Shown: positions 43,623 to 51,842 of the stretch, piece after piece
Layout of the letters: each line of letters begins with the position of its first letter
Position numbering within the stretch: position 1 is the first letter of the stretch
Assembly (NCBI GenBank): GCA_039029275.1
Contig: JBCCGL010000016.1
Location: 1-64,000 of the forward strand
Reading direction: 5' to 3'
From: JBCCGL01 sp039029275
GTDB taxonomy: Bacteria > Pseudomonadota > Gammaproteobacteria > JBCCGL01
Length of the DNA: 64,000 bases
Translations under genes and position numbers: made by a program
The notes under the pieces: model-generated
Databases searched by the model: none
The model's input: only the letters and a program-made list of their open reading frames with translations
What the model was told of the DNA's origin: nothing

Positions 43623-46433
43623 ATGAGCCTGTATTCACAATACATGGATGAAATCGAGACCCGTAAATCGGAGCTCGGTTTGCATCCCAAGCCAATAGAT
43701 AGCGCCGACCTACTTTCCGAAATCATCGCCCAAATCAAGGATGCCGGGCACGAGCATCGCGAAGATTCGCTTAAATATTTCATCTACAACGCCTTGCCCG
43801 GTACTACCAGTGCGGCAGGCGTTAAAGCGCAGTTCTTGAAAGAAATTATTCTCGGTGACGCAACGATAGAAGAAATCAGTTCGACATTCGCGTTCGAACT
43901 GCTTTCACATATGAAGGGCGGGCCCTCGGTTGATGTGCTGCTCGATCTGGCCTTGTCTGACGATGAAACCGTCACCAGACCAGCAGCGGAAGTCCTGAAA
44001 ACGCAGGTGTTTCTGTACGAGGCTGATACCGGTCGCCTTGAAACCGCATTTAAATCCGGCAATGCAATTGCCCAAGACATTCTCGAAAGTTACGCGCGTG
44101 CGGACTTCTTCACCAAGCTGCCAGAAATCGATGAGACGATTGATGTCGTTACCTATATTGCCGCCGAAGGCGATATCTCAACCGATCTTCTATCGCCCGG
44201 TAATCAGGCACACTCACGCTCGGATCGCGAGTTGCACGGGCAGTGCATGATTACACCCGAGGCGCAGCAGGAAATTCTCGACCTGAAAAATCAGCATCCT
44301 GACAAAAAAGTCATGCTGATCGCCGAAAAGGGCACGATGGGCGTTGGTTCGTCGCGCATGTCCGGTGTTAATAATGTCGCGCTGTGGGCGGGCAAGCAGG
44401 CAAGTCCTTATGTGCCGTTCGTCAACATCGCGCCGGTGGTTGCGGGCACTAACGGTATTTCACCAATTTTCCTGACAACCGTTGGTGTAACCGGCGGTAT
44501 CGGTATCGACCTGAAAAACTGGGTGAAAAAACTCGACGCCGATGGTAACCCGGTGCTGGATGAAAACGGCGACGCGGAGCTGGAAGAAGCGTATTCGGTT
44601 GCCACCGGCACCGTGCTGACGATTAACACCAAAGAGAAAAAACTCTACAACGGCGATCAGGAGCTCGTCGATATTTCGTCTTCCTTCACGCCGCAAAAAG
44701 TCGAGTTTATGAAAGCTGGCGGTTCGTACGCCATTGTCTTTGGTAAGAAACTGCAAACTTTTGCAGCTCAAACTCTGGGCATCGAAGCGCCGACAGTCTT
44801 TGCGCCGTCCAGGGAAATTTCGCACGAGGGTCAGGGTCTGACTGCGGTCGAAAAGATCTTTAATAAAAATGCGCTGGGGGTCACCTCAAAAGAGGCGCTC
44901 CACGCTGGATCCGATGTACGCGTTCGCGTAAATATCGTCGGTTCGCAAGACACTACCGGCTTGATGACCTCGCAGGAACTCGAGGCCATGGCTGCAACGG
45001 TAATCTCGCCAAGCGTTGACGGCGCGTATCAGTCCGGCTGCCACACAGCATCTGTGTGGGATAAAAAAGCGCAAGCCAACATTCCGCGGCTGATGGCGTT
45101 TATGAATAAATTCGGTCTTATCACCGCGCGCGATCCCAAAGGCGAGTATCACTCGATGACCGATGTGATTCACAAGGTCTTGAACGATATTACGATTGAC
45201 GACTGGGCCATCATCATTGGCGGCGATTCGCACACGCGTATGTCAAAAGGCGTCGCCTTTGGTGCAGATTCGGGTACGGTTGCGCTGGCATTGGCAACCG
45301 GTGAGGCGGCCATGCCCATTCCGGAATCGGTCAAGGTTACGTTCAAAGGCAACATGAAATCGCATATGGACTTTCGCGATGTTGTGCACGCCACCCAGGC
45401 TCAGATGCTGAAACAGTTCGGTGACAATGTGTTCCAGGGACGCGTGATTGAAGTTCATATCGGCACATTGATGGCGGACCAGGCCTTTACGTTTACCGAC
45501 TGGACCGCGGAGATGAAAGCGAAAGCGTCGATCTGTATTTCAGAAAACGATACGCTGATTCAATCGCTGGAACTGGCCAAGAGCCGAATCCAGATCATGA
45601 TTGAAAAGGGCATGGAAAACGATGCAAACATGTTGCAGGGTTTGATCGACCTGGCGGATAAACGTATCGCTGAAATTCAATCCGGTGAAAACCCCGCGCT
45701 GGCGCCAGACTCAAATGCCAAGTATTTCGCCGAAGTGCTCGTCGATCTCGACGAGATTGATGAACCGATGATTGCCGATCCAGACGTCAATAACGAAGAC
45801 GTCTCAAAGCGTTATACGCACGATACGATTCGACCGGTTTCCTATTACGGCGGTGAGAAAAAAGTTGATCTGGGATTTGTTGGTTCGTGCATGGTGCACA
45901 AAGGTGATATGAAAATCATCTCGCAGATGCTGCAGAATCTGGAAGCGCAAAATGGCATCGTCGAGTTTAAGGCGCCGCTGGTTATTGCCCCGCCGACATA
46001 CAACATCGTCGACGAGCTGAAAGAAGAAGGCGATTGGGAAGTTCTGAAAAAGTACTCCGGATTTGAGTTTAACGACGACCAACCGAAAGAGTCAGCGCGC
46101 ACCAAGTATGAAAACATCATGTATCTCGAGCGCCCGGGCTGTAACCTTTGCATGGGCAATCAGGAAAAAGCGGAAAAAGGTGATACCGTTATGGCGACTT
46201 CCACGCGACTATTCCAGGGGCGCGTTGTAGAAGATACCGACGAAAAGAAAGGCGAATCCTTGCTCGCGTCAACACCGGTTGTTGTGCTTTCAACGATTCT
46301 CGGTCGCACACCGAGCATCGATGAGTACAAGAGTGCTGTAACGGGGATTAACCTCACCGACTTTGCGCCGCCCTTGCAAGAGTTAAGTACTAACCCCGGG
46401 CCTCAACCGGTATCATTTATGAATCTCAAATAG
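43623..46433 (+). CDS. acnB: Bifunctional aconitate hydratase 2 / 2-methylisocitrate dehydratase AcnB
   Basis: 936 residues, a 4Fe-4S enzyme interconverting citrate and isocitrate in the TCA cycle. The N-terminal HEAT-like domain (about 1-160) precedes the swivel and catalytic domains, the AcnB order. The cluster-binding cysteines are in GSCMVHKGD near 758 and CNLCMG near 840; GGDSHTRMSKG near 534 is the substrate-binding block. It is about 70 residues longer than E. coli AcnB (865), with extra sequence near 300-345. Long AcnB forms of this kind are, as I recall, common in Bacteroidetes. A good terminator follows. Confidence 0.96.
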   Translation: MSLYSQYMDEIETRKSELGLHPKPIDSADLLSEIIAQIKDAGHEHREDSLKYFIYNALPGTTSAAGVKAQFLKEIILGDATIEEISSTFAFELLSHMKGGPSVDVLLDLALSDDETVTRPAAEVLKTQVFLYEADTGRLETAFKSGNAIAQDILESYARADFFTKLPEIDETIDVVTYIAAEGDISTDLLSPGNQAHSRSDRELHGQCMITPEAQQEILDLKNQHPDKKVMLIAEKGTMGVGSSRMSGVNNVALWAGKQASPYVPFVNIAPVVAGTNGISPIFLTTVGVTGGIGIDLKNWVKKLDADGNPVLDENGDAELEEAYSVATGTVLTINTKEKKLYNGDQELVDISSSFTPQKVEFMKAGGSYAIVFGKKLQTFAAQTLGIEAPTVFAPSREISHEGQGLTAVEKIFNKNALGVTSKEALHAGSDVRVRVNIVGSQDTTGLMTSQELEAMAATVISPSVDGAYQSGCHTASVWDKKAQANIPRLMAFMNKFGLITARDPKGEYHSMTDVIHKVLNDITIDDWAIIIGGDSHTRMSKGVAFGADSGTVALALATGEAAMPIPESVKVTFKGNMKSHMDFRDVVHATQAQMLKQFGDNVFQGRVIEVHIGTLMADQAFTFTDWTAEMKAKASICISENDTLIQSLELAKSRIQIMIEKGMENDANMLQGLIDLADKRIAEIQSGENPALAPDSNAKYFAEVLVDLDEIDEPMIADPDVNNEDVSKRYTHDTIRPVSYYGGEKKVDLGFVGSCMVHKGDMKIISQMLQNLEAQNGIVEFKAPLVIAPPTYNIVDELKEEGDWEVLKKYSGFEFNDDQPKESARTKYENIMYLERPGCNLCMGNQEKAEKGDTVMATSTRLFQGRVVEDTDEKKGESLLASTPVVVLSTILGRTPSIDEYKSAVTGINLTDFAPPLQELSTNPGPQPVSFMNLK

Positions 46434-46460
46434 TCGATATCGCGGAGAAATTCGCAACAA

Positions 46461-46486
46461 AAACGCCGCGCAATGCGGCGTTTTTT
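46461..46486 (+). terminator. Rho-independent terminator of acnB
   Basis: A perfect 9-bp stem AAACGCCGC/GCGGCGTTT with a 5-base loop runs into TTTTTT. It is 27 bases after the acnB stop and is the clearest terminator in the window. Confidence 0.92.
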
Positions 46487-46701
46487 ATTTCCGTTTTCCA
46501 CTGAATTAAAAGATACCAAGGTGATGTGTGTTGCAAAAACTGTCGTTCGAAAATTGAAAGCAGAGAATCTGACGCCAGATGCGAGGAGGCAAATATATTT
46601 CTAAAGCAAGAATTTTGCGTCTAAGTGGCCGACGCTAACTTCACACAAAACCCTGTCAATCAGCTAATATAGCGTCAGTAAAAAAACAACTGGATATACA
46701 C

Positions 46702-48114
46702 GTGTCCAAATTTGTCAGCAATCGCAGCACGATTGATAAAGCCCTCCGCATTAATCTCGACGAGAAGAAATACGGCACCATCGCCGAAATAGGAGCGGGG
46801 CAGGAGGTTGCGCGGCAGTTTTTTAAAGCGGGCGCGGCCGCTGGCTCGATCGCAAAAACAATTTCTGCCTATGACATGGTGGTGTCTGACGCGATCTACG
46901 GCATTCAGGAGGACGGTCGCTACGTGAGCCGCCTGCGCGTTAAAGCGATGCTCGAAAAAGAGTTCGGCCAGGTAATCGAACGCGTTGGCACAACGCGGCC
47001 AAAATCATCGCGTTATTTTGCTTACGCCGCAACCGTGGCTGCCAAAAGTTTTAATCGAGACAATGAATGCCACGCCTGGTGCGGGATTCGCATTCAGATG
47101 TACCCGAAGGCCGAGCCTTCCGAGATTGTCGTGCATATTCGAATGCGTGACGAAAACGCCGATCGCCAGCAGACCGCGCTGGGTACTTTTGGTGTCAACC
47201 TGATATACGCGTCTTACTACTACTTCGAGAACCCGAAAAAAATTATCGATTCCCTGACTGACAATCTCGATCAGGGCCGCATCGAAATCGATTCAATCGA
47301 ATTCAACGGCCCATACTTTGAGGATGTCGACAACCGCGCGATTAATTTTCACCTGATCCGCAGTTGGAAAACCCGCGCTGTGATGTTCAAGCCAGATGGA
47401 TCGGTCGTGATTCCCGCTGATATGCTTTATAAGAAAAACGTTCTGACGATTCGCGGTTCTTTTCGGCCGGTGACCAGACTTAATGTCGATATGATCGAGC
47501 AGGGTCTTAAGTTTTTTACAAAAATGAGCGGCGTAACGCGCAAAAACAGTGTCGCGCTGGCTGAAATTTCCCTCAACGATATGCAGGGGAACGACCTTAA
47601 AGTCTCGGAGGACGATCTCATCGCGCGCGTCGAATTGCTCAATTCACTAGGCTACAGCGTGATGGTATCTGACTACACGCGGTATTTTTCGCTGCGAGCG
47701 TATTTTCGCCAGTTCACCAAACTGCAAATCGGTATCGTGGTGGGATTGATCAATATCAGACAGATTTTTGATGAAGCCACGTACCGTGGTGTCGAGGGCG
47801 GCATTCTCGAAGGGTTTGGCAAGTTGTTCCCCGACAACACGCGCCTGCTGGTTTATCCCGAAGTCGACAATGCGGGCGAGATTGCTGAATTCACGTCTGT
47901 AAAGGTTGCGGAGAATCTGCGTTTTCTTTACCGCCACTTGCTGGAAAACAACTTTATATTTGGAATTTCGAACAGCGATCCCGAGCTATTTAAGATTTTT
48001 TCGCGCGATGTCCTAAAAGAATTGCCCAATGGGCGAGGAGACTGGGAAAAGAAACTCCCGGATGGTGTTGCCGAAAAAATCATCAACAATCGGTATTTTG
48101 GGTATCGAGGATAA
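46702..48114 (+). CDS. Conserved protein of unknown function
   Basis: 470 residues from a GTG. No signal peptide, membrane segment or classical nucleotide-binding loop is obvious. Strongly patterned stretches include the AEIGAGQEVARQFF and SIAKTISAYDMVVSDAIYG block (about 28-72), the NECHAWCGIRIQ block near 120-131, and a VHIRMRDE...GTFGVNLIYASYY block near 148-175. I recall similar proteins in many bacteria carrying unrelated automatic names, including TonB-dependent receptor and nucleotide adenylyltransferase, none of which fits what is visible. It is soluble and probably cytoplasmic, and stands alone between acnB and gloB. Confidence 0.85.
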   Translation: MSKFVSNRSTIDKALRINLDEKKYGTIAEIGAGQEVARQFFKAGAAAGSIAKTISAYDMVVSDAIYGIQEDGRYVSRLRVKAMLEKEFGQVIERVGTTRPKSSRYFAYAATVAAKSFNRDNECHAWCGIRIQMYPKAEPSEIVVHIRMRDENADRQQTALGTFGVNLIYASYYYFENPKKIIDSLTDNLDQGRIEIDSIEFNGPYFEDVDNRAINFHLIRSWKTRAVMFKPDGSVVIPADMLYKKNVLTIRGSFRPVTRLNVDMIEQGLKFFTKMSGVTRKNSVALAEISLNDMQGNDLKVSEDDLIARVELLNSLGYSVMVSDYTRYFSLRAYFRQFTKLQIGIVVGLINIRQIFDEATYRGVEGGILEGFGKLFPDNTRLLVYPEVDNAGEIAEFTSVKVAENLRFLYRHLLENNFIFGISNSDPELFKIFSRDVLKELPNGRGDWEKKLPDGVAEKIINNRYFGYRG

Positions 48115-48221
48115 ATCCAGCGCTCGACCGGAATTTTTGCGCGCTATACCTCCCGCACTTGACGCAGCAAGCACCCGCCGCCAAAGTACACGCTAACTAA
48201 AACCCAGGTGGATGGCTTTCT

Positions 48222-49001
48222 GTGCATACTGTTACCCCGGTTCCGGCATTCGATGATAATTACCTTTGGCTGATCCAGCGAGACGGCTACGATGGCTGTG
48301 CAATAGTCGATCCCGGAGACGCAAAGCCCGTTATCGCGGCTATCAATGAGCGTGGTTTAACGCTCGACGCAATTCTGATCACCCACAAGCATGCAGACCA
48401 TACCGGCGGAATTCGCGAACTGAAATCCCTCTGGCCAAATGCCACCGTTTACGGACCGCGGGATGAACCCATCCCGGAACTCGAAGTTCGATTGGGTGAG
48501 GGCGATGCATTGGCGCTTGACGGCTTGCAGATAGATTTCAAGGTTCTTGACGTGCCGGGGCACACAGAAGCACACATCGCATATTTTGGTCACGGGCGAC
48601 TCTTCTGTGGCGACACGCTTTTCGCGGGCGGGTGTGGTCGCGTTTTTAGTGGTACGCACGATCAACTCAGTCAGTCGCTGCAAAAGATTGCCGCGCTGCC
48701 CGCAGATACGCTCGCGTATTGTGGGCATGAATACACGATGGCGAATTTGGGATTTGCGCAGTGGGTCGAACCCGACAGCTCTGCTCTCGCCGCGCGCGTG
48801 GCAGATGATGCTTCAAAGCGCAAGCGAGACGAGCCTACCGTGCCCTCTTCAGTCGAACTGGAACTTGCGACCAACCCATTTATGCGCACCGGCGAGAGCG
48901 TGGTGATTGAGGCGGCGCAGAACTGGATTGGCAAACCGTTGGTCAATCGTGATCAGGTTTTTTTCGCGCTGAGGGAGTGGAAGGATCGCGAATACGATTG
49001 A
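48222..49001 (+). CDS. gloB: Hydroxyacylglutathione hydrolase (glyoxalase II)
   Basis: 259 residues from a GTG preceded by AGGTGG. Metallo-beta-lactamase-fold enzyme that hydrolyses S-lactoylglutathione to D-lactate and glutathione, completing methylglyoxal removal. The metal motif THKHADH is at 54-60; further ligands are in PGHTEAH near 109, FCGDTLFAGGCGR near 131, and YCGHEYT near 167. The C-terminal helical domain (about 180-259) is complete. Its product D-lactate could feed the FAD-linked dehydrogenase at 2222-3625 (inference). Confidence 0.96.
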   Translation: MHTVTPVPAFDDNYLWLIQRDGYDGCAIVDPGDAKPVIAAINERGLTLDAILITHKHADHTGGIRELKSLWPNATVYGPRDEPIPELEVRLGEGDALALDGLQIDFKVLDVPGHTEAHIAYFGHGRLFCGDTLFAGGCGRVFSGTHDQLSQSLQKIAALPADTLAYCGHEYTMANLGFAQWVEPDSSALAARVADDASKRKRDEPTVPSSVELELATNPFMRTGESVVIEAAQNWIGKPLVNRDQVFFALREWKDREYD

Positions 49002-49089
49002 TATTTAGTGAATGATGAATGCGCAGCCAGTCTTAATAGAAAGCTGATTTGTCTCACTAAAGAGCAAAACGTGATCCAGATCGGTGTGC

Positions 49090-49103
49090 GGGCGCTTTCG
49101 CCC
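49090..49103 (+). terminator. Small GC-rich hairpin after gloB
   Basis: GGGCG/CGCCC with a 4-base loop, followed by TCCTT, lies 89 bases beyond the gloB stop and 55 bases before the decarboxylase operon. It is a weak terminator candidate. Confidence 0.35.
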
Positions 49104-49157
49104 TCCTTGGCCGGATAATAGAATGACTCGGTCGAACACCGCACCCGCGAGGTCCAA

Positions 49158-49655
49158 ATGTCTGTTAGCTCTCAAATCGTAGGCGATTTGGTCAACAATA
49201 AAATCGAGTTTGTCACCACCGTACCGTGTAAACAGCTGGCGGGCGTGATTGACGAGATCGACAAATGCGAGTCGATTTACCACATTCCATCAAATAAAGA
49301 AGACGAGGGTATGGGGCTGTGCGCAGGCGCTCACCTCGGCGGTAAACGCAGCGCGATAATCATGCAGAACACCGCGATTGGCGTCACCATAAACACGCTT
49401 GTGACGTTGATCCAGTTCTACCACATTCCGTTGCCGATGCTGATCAGCTACCGCGGTGAGCTGGGAGAGCCGGTCGCGTGTCAGGTTGAGATGGCCGTGC
49501 ACACCAAGGCGCTGTTGGCGCAGCTAAACATCCCGACCTACCATTTCCACCACCCCGACGATGTAGTTGAGCTCGACGCTATTCTCAAACACTGCTTTAT
49601 GTGCCGCAAACCGGTGGCGATTCTAACTGACGCCAGTTTCTGGCAAGGCTATTGA
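49158..49655 (+). CDS. comD: Sulfopyruvate/phosphonopyruvate decarboxylase, alpha (PYR) subunit
   Basis: 165 residues, the thiamine-diphosphate PYR domain as a separate chain. The EDEGMGLCAGAHLGGKR segment near 50-66 holds the Glu that activates ThDP, and the following MQNTAIGVTINTL stretch is shared by sulfopyruvate decarboxylase ComD and phosphonopyruvate decarboxylase. Split alpha/beta subunits point to ComDE, which converts sulfopyruvate to sulfoacetaldehyde, since phosphonopyruvate decarboxylases are usually single chains. No PEP mutase or sulfolactate genes are adjacent, so the substrate is open. GAGG lies upstream of the ATG. Confidence 0.82.
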   Translation: MSVSSQIVGDLVNNKIEFVTTVPCKQLAGVIDEIDKCESIYHIPSNKEDEGMGLCAGAHLGGKRSAIIMQNTAIGVTINTLVTLIQFYHIPLPMLISYRGELGEPVACQVEMAVHTKALLAQLNIPTYHFHHPDDVVELDAILKHCFMCRKPVAILTDASFWQGY

Positions 49656-49666
49656 GGGAGACCAAA

Positions 49667-50230
49667 ATGATTCGCAGCGAAGTTTTGAAGTCTCTGGTAC
49701 CGGTGATTTCTGATCAACTGGTGATTTGTAACATAGGACTGCCCAGTCAAGAGCTGCATATGCTCGACGATCAGCCCAGCAACTTTTATATGCTCGGCAC
49801 GATGGGATTGTCATCATCGATTGGTCTTGGGCTTGCGTTGGCGCAAAAGCAAAAAGTTATTGCGATCGACGGTGATGGCTCGGTGCTGACCAACTTTGGG
49901 ACGCTACCGACAATTGCAAACAACGTCGCCGATAACTTCATTTTGTTAATAATCGACAACGGCAGTTACGGTTCAACCGGCGATCAGCCCACCTACGCGG
50001 GTAAGAAAACGTCTCTTGCAAAGGTTGCTGAGGCCTGTGGGTGTGAACACGTCGTCGAATGCGACGCACAGGACGCGCCATCGACCGTGCAGGCAGCGCT
50101 TGATTCCAATCAGATGACGATCATTGTGTGCAAGTGCGAGTCTGGCAATGTCAAAGTCCCGGTGATTACGATGGATCAGGTGGTCATTGCGGATCGATTT
50201 ATCAACGAGGTGGCGTCCAGAAACGCCTAG
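49667..50230 (+). CDS. comE: Sulfopyruvate/phosphonopyruvate decarboxylase, beta (PP) subunit
   Basis: 187 residues from the ATG at 49667, chosen for the GAGGGAG six bases upstream; the open frame begins 15 bases earlier. This is the ThDP pyrophosphate-binding domain: the MGLSSSIGLGLALA segment near 46, the GDGS motif near 69, and DNGSYGSTGDQPT near 103-115, the last being typical of the sulfopyruvate/phosphonopyruvate branch. It is 11 bases after comD, so the two form one heteromeric enzyme. The stop overlaps the convergent exporter gene by four bases. Confidence 0.82.
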   Translation: MIRSEVLKSLVPVISDQLVICNIGLPSQELHMLDDQPSNFYMLGTMGLSSSIGLGLALAQKQKVIAIDGDGSVLTNFGTLPTIANNVADNFILLIIDNGSYGSTGDQPTYAGKKTSLAKVAEACGCEHVVECDAQDAPSTVQAALDSNQMTIIVCKCESGNVKVPVITMDQVVIADRFINEVASRNA

Positions 50231-51432
50231 GCCGCCTCCAGTTGTGCCATCTGCTTATCCACGTAAAGCACATACCACGCGGCGATCAATCCGATTGCCG
50301 CCGAAATGAGCATCAATACGTGCAGCGCATAAACGCTGGTGAAGGCTGTTATCACTGATCCTGATAGTGAACTGAGCAAAGCCCCGCCGCCTACCAGTAT
50401 CGCGCCGGACAACCCGGACGCGCTGCCTGCCAGCTTTGGCCGAACCGACAGTACGCCGGAGTTTGTACTGGGTGACGTGAGTCCGTTCCCGATGCCCGAG
50501 AAAATCGTGGTGCCAAATACCGTCCACTCGTTGACATAACCGAGCGAGAAAAGAAAAAGCCCCGCGCAAAGTCCTGCAATTGCGACGATGCGGCCTGTAA
50601 TCATCATCGTCGTGAGCGCAAAGCGACTGGCGTAACGTCCGGACAAGAAATTTCCAAAGATAAAACCAATTGTAATTGACCCGATAAAAAAGCCGAGTTG
50701 TGCTGCGCTCAGGTCTAAATGTTCCTGCGCGATCAGCGGAGCGCCGACGATAAAGATAAAAAACGTGCCGACCGAAAATGTCGCGCACAGCGCGTAGCCC
50801 CAAAAACGTCGGGAGCGGAACAAGTCGGGATAGCTGCGAAATTGCTCGGAAAAACTGGATGAGCGTTGCTGGTTGGTTTCTCCCAGATCAAACCAGCAAA
50901 TAATCAGAACGATAATCCCGGCGAGGGTAAAAAACATAAAATTGGAACGCCAGCCAAATTGCTCGTCGAGCACCCCGCCGAGCATCGGTGCGATCATAGG
51001 AGCAACCGCCCAGCCCATCGCCAGGTAACCGATCTTGCTTGCCGCTTCGTTCGCCGGGGTGGTGTCACGAACAATCGGAGAAGAGAGCGCGATTCCCGCC
51101 GAGACCGACCCTTGCAGCATCCTGAAAATCAAAAAGACCTCGATGCTGGTCGACAGAAAACACACCACCGACGCGCACGTGAATACGGCGATTCCGCACA
51201 GAACAACAGGCCTGCGCCCGTAACGATCCGATAGCGGTCCCAGAATTAATTGCAAGGTCGCTGTCACACCCAGATACCCGGCAATCGAAATGCTCACCAA
51301 CGCGTAGTCGGTGTTGAACGATTCGGCCATGTTTGCCAACGAAGGCAAAAACATGTTGAGTGACATGACTGACAGGCCGGACATCAAAATAAGTGTGAAA
51401 AACTTGGGTGGTGTAGTCGCAGCAGAAAACAT
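50227..51432 (-). CDS. MFS transporter, Bcr/CflA family drug-type exporter
   Basis: 401 residues with twelve predicted membrane segments. The MFS motif A appears as LGPLSDRYGRRPVV after the second segment, and the N-terminal LMSGLSVMSLNMFLPSLANMA segment is typical of Bcr/CflA proton-driven exporters of bicyclomycin, cysteine or other small molecules. It faces the decarboxylase operon tail-to-tail; convergent placement does not by itself prove a shared role. The true substrate is unknown. Confidence 0.9.
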   Translation of the reverse strand: MFSAATTPPKFFTLILMSGLSVMSLNMFLPSLANMAESFNTDYALVSISIAGYLGVTATLQLILGPLSDRYGRRPVVLCGIAVFTCASVVCFLSTSIEVFLIFRMLQGSVSAGIALSSPIVRDTTPANEAASKIGYLAMGWAVAPMIAPMLGGVLDEQFGWRSNFMFFTLAGIIVLIICWFDLGETNQQRSSSFSEQFRSYPDLFRSRRFWGYALCATFSVGTFFIFIVGAPLIAQEHLDLSAAQLGFFIGSITIGFIFGNFLSGRYASRFALTTMMITGRIVAIAGLCAGLFLFSLGYVNEWTVFGTTIFSGIGNGLTSPSTNSGVLSVRPKLAGSASGLSGAILVGGGALLSSLSGSVITAFTSVYALHVLMLISAAIGLIAAWYVLYVDKQMAQLEAA

Positions 51433-51842
51433 TTTGTGGATTTTTGCGGGTTAAATTCGATCCACCACTATAGAGTAATTGGTTGTCAGTCGCAGTTGTT
51501 ATCGCCTCGCGTGCAGCGACAGCGAATTATCGAACCGTTTACTCAGAGTTACACGCATCACGATTGATTAAAGAATCCATCGCATTTTGAATTTCGGTGA
51601 AGCCGTGGGCGGAATTGTCGTCCGCAATGGTTTTGTTTTGCCACAATCGTTTTGCCGAGATTCGGTTGGGCTGTCGGGCAAACCGCTCTTATGGCGGATC
51701 AAACGCGAAGTTTTTTCGAGCAAACAGAAAAGGGGAAATTCCCCCGTACGACACGAGATTTAGACCTAGGTGTAGTCGCAATAATTTTAGAAACATCTAT
51801 TATATAATTGATTTATAGGCACAAATTGAACCTCGAATTCAC
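51433..51842. other. 410-bp intergenic region between divergent MFS and isocitrate dehydrogenase genes
   Basis: It holds a perfect 13-bp palindrome GGGGAAATTCCCC at 51732-51744 and a very AT-rich stretch at 51795-51818. The latter includes a TATAAT at 51803-51808 that could be a -10 for the isocitrate dehydrogenase, although no good -35 sits 17 bp upstream. An open frame at 51597-51818 has no family features and is not called as a gene. The palindrome could be an operator. Confidence 0.5.

Noticed and set aside
49158..50230. Acetolactate synthase split in two genes
   Set aside because: The chains are too short (no central FAD-type domain) and the NGSYGSTGDQPT signature belongs to the sulfopyruvate/phosphonopyruvate decarboxylase branch.
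51597..51818. 73-residue open frame between the exporter and isocitrate dehydrogenase
   Set aside because: No family features, no convincing start signal, and it ends inside the AT-rich promoter-like stretch.
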